Source: Planomonospora parontospora (GTDB lineage Bacteria > Actinomycetota > Actinomycetes > Streptosporangiales > Streptosporangiaceae). Taken from it: DNA of 64,000 nucleotides. Positions 44,890 through 53,209 of this stretch are shown in pieces. The notes under the pieces are model-generated. The model worked only from the letters and a program-made list of their open reading frames with translations. It had not been told where the DNA came from and searched no databases. Position 1 is the first letter of the stretch. Each line of letters begins with the position of its first letter. Position numbers and translations under genes: made by a program. The stretch is taken from NCBI GenBank assembly GCA_014647935.1, contig BMQD01000006.1, positions 186,001 to 250,000 on the forward strand, written 5' to 3'.

Positions 44890-45873
44890 CTATCCCACCC
44901 GGACCCGCGGATCGAGGACGGCGTGCAGCACGTCGGAGGCGAGCGAGGCCACCAGCACCGCGAAGGCCGCGAAGCAGCTGATCGCCGCGACGCTGTTCAC
45001 GTCGTTGGTGTAGATGGAGTTGACCAGCTGCTCCCCCATGCCGTGCCAGCCGAAGATCTTCTCGGTGAAGGTCGTGCCGACCAGCAGCGAGCCGAAGGTG
45101 AACGCGAAGTAGGTGACCGCCGGGATCAGCGCGGTGCGCAGCGCGTGTTTGATCAGCGCGGTACGGCGGCGCAGGCCCTTGGCCATCGCGGTGCGGATGA
45201 AGTCCGCGCCGAGCACGTCCAGCATCATGTTGCGCTGGTAGCGGCTGTAGATGGCGATCAGGCCCAGCGAGAGCGAGATCGTCGGCAGGATCAGATGCTG
45301 GATCCGGTCGACCGCCCGGGCCCAGAACCCGCCCGTCAGGCCGGCGGAGAACTCGCCGCTGACGTACACGATCGGCTGGGGCAGCAGGCCGTTGACCCAG
45401 ACCGCGGCGATGATCAGCATGTTCGCGAGCACCACGGTCGGGATCGCGAGCACGAAGAAGGACGCGCCGGTGGACACCCGGTCGAACGCACCGTACTGCC
45501 TGACCGCGGCGTAGGCGCCGACCAGCACTCCGGTGACGCTGCCGAGGACCAGCCCGATCGTGATCAGGCGCAGGGTCACGCCGATGCGGCGGGCCAGGTC
45601 CTCGTTGACCGAGCCTCCGGTCACCATCTTGCCGAAGTCACCCCGGACGACGCCCCCCGCCCATGTCAGGTAGCGCTCGAACATCGGGGTCCTGTCGTTG
45701 AGGTTGAGCTCGGTGAGCCGGGCGTCGATCACCGCCGGAGGGATCGGCGGATTGCGCCCCTCGTAGTTGGCACGGGGGTTGAGCGCTCCGGCCGCCAGCA
45801 TGTAGGCGAGGCTGGTGGCCACGACGATCAGCACCACATAGTTGAGCAACCTGCGGAAAAGGAATCCCGCCAT
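44890..45873 (-). CDS. Oligopeptide ABC transporter permease, DppB type
   Basis: This 327-residue membrane protein begins [26 protein letters not shown], the OppB/DppB start. It has the coupling loop [33 protein letters not shown] and the C-terminal [44 protein letters not shown], typical of the family. First gene of the four-gene operon; GGAGGGAGG precedes the ATG. An 11-base palindrome lies in the upstream region. Substrate unknown; dipeptides, oligopeptides or nickel chelates are all possible. Confidence 0.93.
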   Translation of the reverse strand: MAGFLFRRLLNYVVLIVVATSLAYMLAAGALNPRANYEGRNPPIPPAVIDARLTELNLNDRTPMFERYLTWAGGVVRGDFGKMVTGGSVNEDLARRIGVTLRLITIGLVLGSVTGVLVGAYAAVRQYGAFDRVSTGASFFVLAIPTVVLANMLIIAAVWVNGLLPQPIVYVSGEFSAGLTGGFWARAVDRIQHLILPTISLSLGLIAIYSRYQRNMMLDVLGADFIRTAMAKGLRRRTALIKHALRTALIPAVTYFAFTFGSLLVGTTFTEKIFGWHGMGEQLVNSIYTNDVNSVAAISCFAAFAVLVASLASDVLHAVLDPRVRVG

Positions 45874-45915
45874 CGCCCTCCCTCCGGAGCACTCCGCTGT
45901 CTGTGGCCATACTGC

Positions 45916-45926
45916 TACATGATGTA
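45916..45926. promoter_or_regulatory. Palindrome upstream of the peptide transporter operon
   Basis: TACAT-G-ATGTA is a perfect 11-base palindrome in the AT-rich stretch 43 bases before the first permease ATG. It is a plausible operator; short enough to be chance. Confidence 0.3.
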
Positions 45927-45986
45927 ACCATCAGAACGCATAGAGTCGCCAATCGGGGTCCGATCTCGGCCAGGCGCCGTGTTGAC

Positions 45987-46129
45987 GGCGACGCTGCGCG
46001 TCGCGGCTCGGGGGCCGGTAACCGCCGTCTTCCCTCGTCACGTGCTCGCTTCGCTGCGCGCGCCCCTCAGTCCAGACGCCGGAGCCCCCTCGCGGGCTGA
46101 TGGCGACGCTGCGCGCCGGGGCTCGGGGG
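45987..46129. repeat. Intergenic 28-base direct repeats with inverted arms
   Basis: Copies at 45987-46014 and 46102-46129 agree in 26 of 28 positions (GGCGACGCTGCGCG start, GGCTCGGGGG end). The second copy also forms an inverted repeat (GAGCCCC/GGGGCTC, 46083-46089 with 46119-46125). The whole 45874-46147 gap holds no gene; it looks like a REP-type repeat cluster. Confidence 0.6.
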
Positions 46130-46147
46130 CGGCGGGGCGAGCCCGGG

Positions 46148-48490
46148 TCAGCGGCCGGCGAGCTCGTCGACGGCGGCGCGCACGTCGGCGCTGGTGATGG
46201 TGGTGAGGTCCGCGGCGCTGGCGGCGCCGTCGAGAGCGGCCAGCCGCACGTCGCGGCGCATCGCGGCGCGCTCGTACAGCGAGCGGGCGAAGCGGCCGTT
46301 GCCCAGGCCGTCGATCAGCCCGTCCTCGCAGACCCAGGTGAAGACGTCGGCCAGATCGTGACGGGCGGGTGCGTCGAACCGGTCGCCCGACCGCCCGGCG
46401 AGCAGCTCGGCGATCTCGGAGAGCTCGGCCGGCGTGTAGGAGGGGAACCGCACCCGCTGGTTGAACCGGCTGGACAGGCCCGGGTTGGTCGCCAGGAAGA
46501 CGTCCATCTCCCGTTCGTATCCGGCCAGGATGACCACCAGCCGGTCGCGGTCGTCCTCGGCCCGCTTGAGCAGCGTCTGCACCGCCTCCGCGCCGAAGGC
46601 GTCGCCGCCGGCGTAACCGCCGTTCACCAGGCTGTAGGCCTCGTCGACGAAGAGCACCCCGCCGAGCGCCCGGTCCACCAGTTCGTTCGTCTTGATCGCG
46701 GTGGCGCCCAGGTGCTGGCCGACCAGGTCGGCCCGCTGCGCCTCCACCACGTCCGGCCGCACCAGCAGGCCCAGCGCGGCGAAGACCCGGCCGAGGACGC
46801 GGGCCACGGTGGTCTTGCCGGTGCCCGGCGGCCCGGTGAAGACGAAATGCCGCATCTGCGGTGGAGTGGGCAGGCCGCGCTCCTGGCGCATCCTCGCCAT
46901 CCGGAGCTGTGCGGCGATCGCGTGCACCTGCCGCTTGACCGGCTCCAGACCCGCCATGCCGTCCAGCTCGCCGAGCGCCTCCTCCAGGGTGGGGGTGGCC
47001 TGGTAATCCTGGTAGCGGGCGGTGAGCTCGTCGAACGCCTTGGCGACGTCCGGCCCGGTGACGGTCACCAGGTCCTCGGTGGTGGGCGAGCCGCCCGCGC
47101 CGACCACCCGCACGTCGCGTGCCTGCGCCGCCGCCTCCACCAGACTGCGCACGAACCGGGCGTTGCCCAGCTCGTCGACGATGCCCCGGCGGTGGAGGTC
47201 CTCGAACCGGGCCAGGAGCGCGGGCCGCACCCCTCCGGCCATCCGGTCGCCCCGCCGCGTCTGCAGCGACTCGGTGATCTCGGCCAGTTCTCCGGCCGAG
47301 TAACCGGGGAAGCGGACCCGGGTCGCGAACCTGCTGGACAGGCCGGGGTTGGACGACAGGAAGGCGCCCATCTCCTTCTCGTAGCCCGCCAGGATGACGA
47401 TCAGCCGGTCGCGGTCGTCCTCGGCCCGCTTGAGCAGCGTCTGCACCGCCTCGGAGCCGAACCGGTCGGGCTGGCCGTCACCGGAGTTGATCAGGCTGTA
47501 GGCCTCGTCGACGAAGAGCACCCCGCCGAGCGCCCGGTCGATCAGCTCGTTCGTCTTGATCGCCGTCGCCCCGAGGAACTCCCCCACCAGGTCGGCCCGC
47601 TGCGCCTCCACCACGTAGGGCGTCTCCAGCAGGCCGAAGGCGTAGAAGATCTTCGCGACGGTCCTGGCCACGCTGGTCTTCCCGGTGCCGGGCGGGCCGA
47701 CGAAGACGAAGTGGCGCATCGGCGGCTCGGTGACGTAGCCGGCCTCCCTGCGCAGGCGGGAGGCCTCGATCGAGGCGGCGATGGAGCGCACCTGCTCCTT
47801 CACCGGGGCCAGGCCGACCATGCCGTCCAGCTCGCCGAGCGCCTCCTCGACCGAGATGGGCGGCGGCGCGGCCCTGTCCGCGGACTGCTGCGGCGGCGGC
47901 CCGCCGTCCCTGACCCTGACCCTGACCGGCTGCTCCCGGACCGCCGCCCCCGCCCTGACCTGACGGGCCTGGACCAGCCGGTAGACCAGCACGGCGGCGG
48001 CCGTGCCGTACGCGGCCCACAGGACGACGGCGTACGGGAACCCGGCGAGGACGAGGACGAGGGCGATCACTCCCGCGCAGGCCAGCGCCGCCAGCGTGGT
48101 CAGCCAGGGGGGGACCCAGCTGATCAGGTGGGCGGCCCCCGCCACCGGGAGGGCCAGGAGCATCAGCCCCAGCGGAATCCACGACTGCGGGAACCGCCCG
48201 TCGAGCAGGCTCGTCATCGTCAGCCAGGGCACTACCACCGCCACCGTGGCGGCGGCGCGCGGGAAGCGCAGGGCGAGCGTGGCGAAGCCGAGCAGGGCGA
48301 GCGTCAGGAGGAAGGCGGTGACCGGCTGCCAGCCCAGGCCCAGCGCCAGCCCGACCGCCCCGACCAGCACGGCGGCATGGATCAGCCTGCGCTTTCCCGG
48401 TGAAAGGCGGAAGTAGCGCAGTCGCACCTGTTCGAACAGGTCCCGCGCCGCAGCCCGCCCCGCCGGCCTGGCCCTGTCGGAGTCCCGCAT
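46148..48490 (-). CDS. Membrane-anchored tandem CbxX/CfqX AAA ATPase
   Basis: This 780-residue protein has an N-terminal membrane part with several helices (about 35-180), a Gln/Arg/Pro-rich linker, and two complete CbxX/CfqX-type AAA modules. Module 1 (about 215-490): Walker A GPPGTGKTSVART near 265, Walker B GGVLFVDEAYSLI. Module 2 (about 500-770): Walker A GPPGTGKTTVARV near 553, Walker B GGVLFVDEAYSLV. Both have AQRADLVGxxLGATAIKTNELxDRALGG and FATRVRFPGY/FNQRVRFPSY. The same AAA type is found in RuBisCO activase CbbX and ESX-secretion EccA. No RuBisCO or ESX genes are nearby. ATG at 48490 after GGGAGG. A chaperone role at the membrane is inferred. Confidence 0.9.
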   Translation of the reverse strand: MRDSDRARPAGRAAARDLFEQVRLRYFRLSPGKRRLIHAAVLVGAVGLALGLGWQPVTAFLLTLALLGFATLALRFPRAAATVAVVVPWLTMTSLLDGRFPQSWIPLGLMLLALPVAGAAHLISWVPPWLTTLAALACAGVIALVLVLAGFPYAVVLWAAYGTAAAVLVYRLVQARQVRAGAAVREQPVRVRVRDGGPPPQQSADRAAPPPISVEEALGELDGMVGLAPVKEQVRSIAASIEASRLRREAGYVTEPPMRHFVFVGPPGTGKTSVARTVAKIFYAFGLLETPYVVEAQRADLVGEFLGATAIKTNELIDRALGGVLFVDEAYSLINSGDGQPDRFGSEAVQTLLKRAEDDRDRLIVILAGYEKEMGAFLSSNPGLSSRFATRVRFPGYSAGELAEITESLQTRRGDRMAGGVRPALLARFEDLHRRGIVDELGNARFVRSLVEAAAQARDVRVVGAGGSPTTEDLVTVTGPDVAKAFDELTARYQDYQATPTLEEALGELDGMAGLEPVKRQVHAIAAQLRMARMRQERGLPTPPQMRHFVFTGPPGTGKTTVARVLGRVFAALGLLVRPDVVEAQRADLVGQHLGATAIKTNELVDRALGGVLFVDEAYSLVNGGYAGGDAFGAEAVQTLLKRAEDDRDRLVVILAGYEREMDVFLATNPGLSSRFNQRVRFPSYTPAELSEIAELLAGRSGDRFDAPARHDLADVFTWVCEDGLIDGLGNGRFARSLYERAAMRRDVRLAALDGAASAADLTTITSADVRAAVDELAGR

Positions 48491-48628
48491 CACGCCTCCC
48501 CGGTCTGCCCCCGGTTATACCGCACCGGGAGGGGATTTGGGCGTGTCCGAGCACCGCACCGCGCGCCGGGCGGGCCTCCGCCGCGCCGGTCCCGCCGCCG
48601 GTCCCGGCCGCCGGCCCGGCCGGACCGC

Positions 48629-50488
48629 TCACCCGTCGCGGAAGCGGCCCTGGTGGCGGCCGGGATACTCCCCGACCACGACGTGCTCGGGGGTGATCCG
48701 GAGCGTCTCGGCCTCGGCGTCGCCGATCGCGATGCCCCGCACCTCGGCCCAGAACCTGCGCCGCAGCGGGTCGCCGACGAACACCGTCACCCTCGGATCG
48801 TGTTCGGCCGCGTCCCACGCGTCGCCGGCGGCGATCAGCCGCAGTTCCCCGGCCGGGCCGACCGAGCCGATCGAACCGACGGCCAGTGCGCGCGGCCCCG
48901 TCCGGTCGGCGTAGGCGAGGACCACCCCACAGCCGGAGGTGAAGGCGTGCCGCACCTCCCCGCTCAGGCGTACCGGCGGCCGCACGTCGCCGGGCGTGCG
49001 GCGGCCGCGGCCGTCGTACATGGCCAGCGAGGCCCGCCGCGGTCCGGGCGCGCCCCTCCACCACGCCCGGACCGACCTGGTGGCGTGGACGGCCACCGCC
49101 GCCACCAGCACCCCGGCCGCCGCCTGCCACGCCAGGCGGACCGGCGGGCCGGGGAGTCCGAGGAGCGCCGCGGCGGCCGCTCCGCCGAGCGCGAGCGAGG
49201 CCGCCACGAGGAGCGCCAGCGCCCCGGCCAGGCAGCGGTCCGCGGCCAGGATCCCGCGCAGGTGCGGGGCCAGGCCGCCGCCGCGGTGGACCCGGAGCAG
49301 GGCGAGCGGTACGGCCGGCGCCACGAGACCCCAGCGGGGATCGTCCAGCGCTCCGGCGGCCGCCGCGGCCCCGGCCAGGACCGACCACGCGCGGCCGGCC
49401 ACGAGCCAGAGCGTCACCCCGGTGTCGCGCCGGGCCGTACGGCCCCCGCCCGCCGCGGAGAACTCGGCCAGCGCCCGGACCGGCCGGCCCCGCCACGCCT
49501 CGGCCAGCACCCGCGCGGCGAGCAGCGCGGCGCCGTTGAGGAGCACCACCCCCGCCGGAGCCGTCCACGGACCCGCCGCGGGACCGGGCGGCACCGCCGT
49601 ACCCGGCAGCGCCGCCGGGAGGGTGGCGACCGCCGTGACGTAGGCCGCCACCGCCACCGGCGCGGCCGCGACGGTCAGACCGAGCCACACGTCGCGCGCG
49701 AGCATCGCCGGGACGTAGGACCAGAGCCCGATCCTGCGGGCCTGCCGGAGGGTGATCGCCAGGACCGCGGCGGGCGCCGCCGCGGCGCAGATCCTCGCCT
49801 CGGCGGTGAGACCGGGACCGAGGGCCGCCGCGACGGCCGCGAGGAGGGCCGCGGCGAGCAGGATCCGGGTCTGCCGCGACCACGTCTCCAGGGCGTGCCG
49901 GGTCCGGCCGGTCTCGCGGGGGTCGACCGGCCAGGCGGGGTCGTGGTGGTTGCGGGGCCGTTCCCAGCGCAGGAACGTCAGGCCGAGGTTGACCCTCGCG
50001 CCGGGGTGGTCGCCCGCCCGGCGCAGCGCGGCCCGGTAGGCGTCCCGGGCCCGCCCGTGCTCTCCGCGCAGGAGCGCGAGGTCCCCCACGAGCACGTGCG
50101 GGTCGGGCTCCTCCGGGGCGTAGCGCACCGCCCTGGCCGCCTGCGACCACGACTCCGCCCACCGCCCCGGGACCCGGCGGAGGGCCGAGCCGAGGCGCAG
50201 CCGCGCCGCCCAGGATCCCGGGGCCAGCCGTACGGCCTCCTCGGCGGCGGCCACGGCCTCCGCATCGCGGCCGAGCCGTTCGAAGGCGAGACTGGCGAGA
50301 CGGTAGCCCCAGCCGGCGGCGGGCCCGTCCGGGGGGCCGTGCTCCACCGCCCGGCGCGCGGCCTCCAGCGCGGCCTCCGGCCTGCCCCGGGCCAGCCGGT
50401 CCAGGGCCGCGGCGCACCACCCGTGCGGATCGTCCGGATCCGGCGGGGCCGGGACCCCGACGAGGTCCCGGTCGCCGGAACCGCTCAC
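48629..50488 (-). CDS. TPR membrane protein with C-terminal split-barrel (PNPOx-like) domain
   Basis: This protein of about 619 residues has TPR repeats at the N-terminus (about 25-165: CAAALDRLARGRPEAALEAARRAVEHGP, AVAAAEEAVRLAPGSWAARLRLGSALRRV, HVLVGDLALLRGEHGRARDAYRAALRRAGDHPGA). Hydrophobic segments follow (about 205-480). The C-terminal domain (about 515-615, HAFTSGCGVVLAYADRTGPRALAVGSIGSVGPAGELRLIA, HDPRVTVFVGDPLRRRFWAEVRGIAIGDAEAETLRITPEHVV) resembles the pyridoxamine-phosphate-oxidase-like split barrel. I know no such three-part protein. Start: tandem GTGs at 50491/50488 without a clear ribosome site. It lies directly upstream of the AAA gene on the same strand and may work with it. 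Confidence 0.8.
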   Translation of the reverse strand: MSGSGDRDLVGVPAPPDPDDPHGWCAAALDRLARGRPEAALEAARRAVEHGPPDGPAAGWGYRLASLAFERLGRDAEAVAAAEEAVRLAPGSWAARLRLGSALRRVPGRWAESWSQAARAVRYAPEEPDPHVLVGDLALLRGEHGRARDAYRAALRRAGDHPGARVNLGLTFLRWERPRNHHDPAWPVDPRETGRTRHALETWSRQTRILLAAALLAAVAAALGPGLTAEARICAAAAPAAVLAITLRQARRIGLWSYVPAMLARDVWLGLTVAAAPVAVAAYVTAVATLPAALPGTAVPPGPAAGPWTAPAGVVLLNGAALLAARVLAEAWRGRPVRALAEFSAAGGGRTARRDTGVTLWLVAGRAWSVLAGAAAAAGALDDPRWGLVAPAVPLALLRVHRGGGLAPHLRGILAADRCLAGALALLVAASLALGGAAAAALLGLPGPPVRLAWQAAAGVLVAAVAVHATRSVRAWWRGAPGPRRASLAMYDGRGRRTPGDVRPPVRLSGEVRHAFTSGCGVVLAYADRTGPRALAVGSIGSVGPAGELRLIAAGDAWDAAEHDPRVTVFVGDPLRRRFWAEVRGIAIGDAEAETLRITPEHVVVGEYPGRHQGRFRDG

Positions 50489-50566
50489 CACGACGGCTCT
50501 CGCACCTGGCTCTGACTCCCCACGACCGCCATGGTGCGGGGAGGAGCACCGTTTGCCTAGACGGCG

Positions 50567-50593
50567 GATAGAGGGGTCTATCTCTCTAGAGAG
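50567..50593. promoter_or_regulatory. Two adjacent palindromes in the divergent promoter region
   Basis: GATAGA-GGGG-TCTATC (50567-50582) and CTCTCTAGAGAG (50582-50593) are both perfect and share one base. They lie between the leftward TPR gene and the rightward MFS exporter. This looks like an operator for a repressor that is not encoded next door. Confidence 0.5.
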
Positions 50594-50687
50594 GTCGCGG
50601 ATTCCGGTGCCGGATGGCGCGTTCCATCCCGGATCAATCTTCCGGCGGGCCCCCGCCCACTCCGGCGGATGGCCTAAGCTGCCACGC

Positions 50688-50726
50688 ATGTTCGCCCGGG
50701 CCGGTACCCCCGCCAGCCGCGCATGA
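50688..50726 (+). CDS. 12-residue leader ORF coupled to the MFS gene
   Basis: ATG at 50688 opens 12 codons (MFARAGTPASRA), and the TGA at 50724-50726 overlaps the MFS ATG at 50723. TAAGCT at 50675-50680 lies seven bases upstream of this ATG, the spacing expected for a leaderless mRNA starting at the ATG. The MFS gene itself has no ribosome site, so its translation may depend on this ORF. Confidence 0.45.
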   Translation: MFARAGTPASRA

Positions 50727-52276
50727 CCGCCATGGGGGTCGCCGCCGACACCAGGCGCGCCGGGACCGGCACGCGCTCATCCGGGACCGGCCGCTGGTCG
50801 GTCCTCGCCCTGCTCTGCCTGAGCCTGCTGCTCATCGCGGTGGACGCCACCGTGCTGCACATCGCCGGCCCGGCCCTGACCGCGGCTCTCGACCCGAGCT
50901 CCGTGCAGATGCTGTGGATCGTCGACGGTTACTCCCTGGTGGTCGCGCCGCTGCTGCTGACCTTCGGCACGCTCGGCGACCGCCACGGGCGCAGGCGCCT
51001 GGTCCTGACCGGCTACGTGGTGTTCGGCGCCGCCTCGGCCGCCGCCGCGTTCGCCCCCACCGCCACCGCACTCATCGCCGCGCGGATGCTCCTCGGCGTC
51101 GGCGGAGCCATGATCATGCCCGCCACGCTCTCCATCATCCGGCAGGTCTTCACCGACCGCCGGGAGCGGGCGATCGCACTGGGCGTGTGGAGCGCGGTCG
51201 CGGCGGCCGGGGCGGCGGCCGGGCCGCTGCTCGGCGGGCTGCTCGTCGAACGCTTCTGGTGGGGCGCCGTCTTCCTGATCAACGTGCCGATCCTGCTGGT
51301 CCTGCTGCCCGCCGCGGCGCGGATCCTGCCGGAGTCCCGGACCCGCGCCGGACAGCCGTGGGACGCGCCGAGCGCGCTGCTGTCGGTGCTGGGCATCCTG
51401 GCGTTCGCGTTCGGCCTGAAGGAGGCGGGCGCCGGCCGCCCGGAGGGGGTCGCGGCGTTCCTGGGGGGCGTCGCGCTGCTGGCCTGGTTCGTACGCCGGC
51501 AGCGGCGGCTGGCCGTTCCGCTGCTGGACCTGAGCCTGTTCCGGCGGCGGTCCTTCTCCACCGGGGTGGCCGCGGTGCTGCTGACCGTCTTCTCCCTGGT
51601 CGGCCTCCAGCTGATGCTCGCCCAGTACCTCCAGCTCGTGCTCGGTGACAGCCCGCCGGGCGCCGCGGTGCGGATGCTGCCGCTGATGGCCGCCTCGGTG
51701 GCCGGCGGGCTCGCGGGCGCGCACCTGCTGCGCCGGCTCGGGCTGCGCGCCACGATGGGCGGCGGCCTGGCGCTGACCGCGCTGTCCCTGGCCCCCACCC
51801 TGGCCTGGGGCACCGAGGAGCACCCGCTGGCGCTCGCGCTCTGCTTCGTCGGCATCGGCTTCGGCATCCAGGTGGCGCTGCTGGCCGCCTCCGACACGAT
51901 CATGTCCTCGGCCTCCGAGTCCCACGCGGGCGGCGCCGCCGCGATCGAGGAGACCGCCTACGAGCTCGGCGCCGGGCTGGGCGTCGCGGTGCTCGGCACG
52001 GTCACCACCGCCGTCTACGCCCCCTCGCTCGCCCCCGTCGAGGGCGTCTCCGCCGAGCTGATGGAGCGGGCCCGCCAGTCGCTGGCCGCAGCCGACGCCG
52101 TGGCGCGGGAACTCGGCGGCCAGGGCGGGGCGGCGCTGCTCGCGCAGGCCCGGCTCGCCTTCGTCTCCGGGCTGCACTCCACGATCGTCGTCAGCGTGCT
52201 GTTGCTCGGCGTCACCGCCGCGGCGGTGGCGGTCCTGGTGCCGCGCGGGTCCGACGACCGGACCGGCCCGGACTGA
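50723..52276 (+). CDS. MFS drug exporter, DHA2 (14-helix) type
   Basis: This 517-residue protein has about 14 hydrophobic helices. Motifs: LIAVDATVLHIAGPAL (motif D1 of DHA2 exporters), LTFGTLGDRHGRRRLVLTG (motif A, GxLxDRxGRR), RMLLGVGGAMIMPATLSII, GVWSAVAAAGAAAGPLLGGLLVE (motif C, antiporter) and RFWWGAVFLINVPI. It should expel cationic or aromatic toxic compounds with proton entry. The most likely start is ATG 50723; ATG 50732 is also in frame. A leader ORF and two palindromes lie upstream. The true substrate is unknown. Confidence 0.93.
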   Translation: MTAMGVAADTRRAGTGTRSSGTGRWSVLALLCLSLLLIAVDATVLHIAGPALTAALDPSSVQMLWIVDGYSLVVAPLLLTFGTLGDRHGRRRLVLTGYVVFGAASAAAAFAPTATALIAARMLLGVGGAMIMPATLSIIRQVFTDRRERAIALGVWSAVAAAGAAAGPLLGGLLVERFWWGAVFLINVPILLVLLPAAARILPESRTRAGQPWDAPSALLSVLGILAFAFGLKEAGAGRPEGVAAFLGGVALLAWFVRRQRRLAVPLLDLSLFRRRSFSTGVAAVLLTVFSLVGLQLMLAQYLQLVLGDSPPGAAVRMLPLMAASVAGGLAGAHLLRRLGLRATMGGGLALTALSLAPTLAWGTEEHPLALALCFVGIGFGIQVALLAASDTIMSSASESHAGGAAAIEETAYELGAGLGVAVLGTVTTAVYAPSLAPVEGVSAELMERARQSLAAADAVARELGGQGGAALLAQARLAFVSGLHSTIVVSVLLLGVTAAAVAVLVPRGSDDRTGPD

Positions 52277-52343
52277 CCGGGTCCGGATGATTCCCGGTCG
52301 CGACTATGGGCAAGAAGGGCGGACCGGACCAGAATGAGGAGCC

Positions 52344-53060
52344 GTGCGACAAACCCTCCACGACATCGCCGCCCTGGCCGCCAGGCTGGGCGTCGGCGGG
52401 ATCTTCTTCGCCAACGGCTGGGACAAGCTGGAGGCGGGCCTGACCGCGACCGGCCTGCAGTTCGCCACGCTGGGCGCCCCCGCCCCGGGGGTCTGGGCCG
52501 GGGCGACCATGCTGATGGAGCTCATCGGCGGGGCCCTGCTGGTGGCGGGCCTGGCCGTGCCCGTCTGCGGGCTGCTGCTGTTCGCCGAGGCCGTCGCGGT
52601 GTTCGTGATCGCCAACGGTGACCAGGGGCTCCCGCTGACCGGCGGCGAGGTGAACCTGATCGTCGCGCTCGGCGCGGCCTCGGTGCTGCTGGCCGTCAAC
52701 GGGGCCGGGCGCCTGTCGGTCGACCACATGGTGGTGATCAAGAGGCGCGAGGCCGAGGCCGCGGAGGACTTCGCCGCCGACTCCGAGGCCGACGACGTCC
52801 TCGCCTCGCTGCGCGAGCCGGAGGCGGCCACCCCCTCCCCCGGCGCACCGGTACGGCAGGCCGGCCCGGAAGGCTCCGGCGCCCCGGCGCCACCGGTCGC
52901 TCCGGCCGCCCCACCGGTCGCCGGGGAGCCGGACGACGGCACCGGGGAGCCCGCCCCCGCCCGGCCGCGGCGCCGTCGCGGCACGGCCGAGCAGCCCGTG
53001 CCCGGCAAGCGGACGGACGTCCTGGTGGCCAGGGACAAGGACGCCCCGGCGGACGGCTGA
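52344..53060 (+). CDS. DoxX family membrane protein with long charged tail
   Basis: This 238-residue protein has a DoxX domain (about 1-125) with four helices (HDIAALAARLGVGGIFFANGWDKLEAG, GVWAGATMLMELIGGALLVAGLAV, LLFAEAVAVFVIANG, LIVALGAASVLLAVNGAGRLSVDHM). The 110-residue cytoplasmic tail is acidic, then Pro/Ala-rich, then Arg-rich. GTG start after GAGGAG. DoxX proteins are linked to thiosulfate/quinone or redox stress functions in other bacteria; the role here is not determined. A hairpin follows the stop. Confidence 0.88.
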   Translation: MRQTLHDIAALAARLGVGGIFFANGWDKLEAGLTATGLQFATLGAPAPGVWAGATMLMELIGGALLVAGLAVPVCGLLLFAEAVAVFVIANGDQGLPLTGGEVNLIVALGAASVLLAVNGAGRLSVDHMVVIKRREAEAAEDFAADSEADDVLASLREPEAATPSPGAPVRQAGPEGSGAPAPPVAPAAPPVAGEPDDGTGEPAPARPRRRRGTAEQPVPGKRTDVLVARDKDAPADG

Positions 53061-53098
53061 CCTCCCGCCGGCCGGTCGCGGAGGCCCGCCGGCGGAGG
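53061..53098 (+). terminator. Terminator after the DoxX gene
   Basis: A stem of 11 pairs with one bulged C (53061-53072 with 53088-53098) begins directly after the stop codon. GC-rich with no U-tract. Confidence 0.5.
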
Positions 53099-53209
53099 GC
53101 GTGCCGGGCCTCTCGTCCGCCCCTCCGCCCCCGTCCGGTGGCGGACGCGACGGGCCGCCGTCTCACATCATGGTTCATTCGATGCGCGATCGCCGATCTT
53201 GCCGTCACA

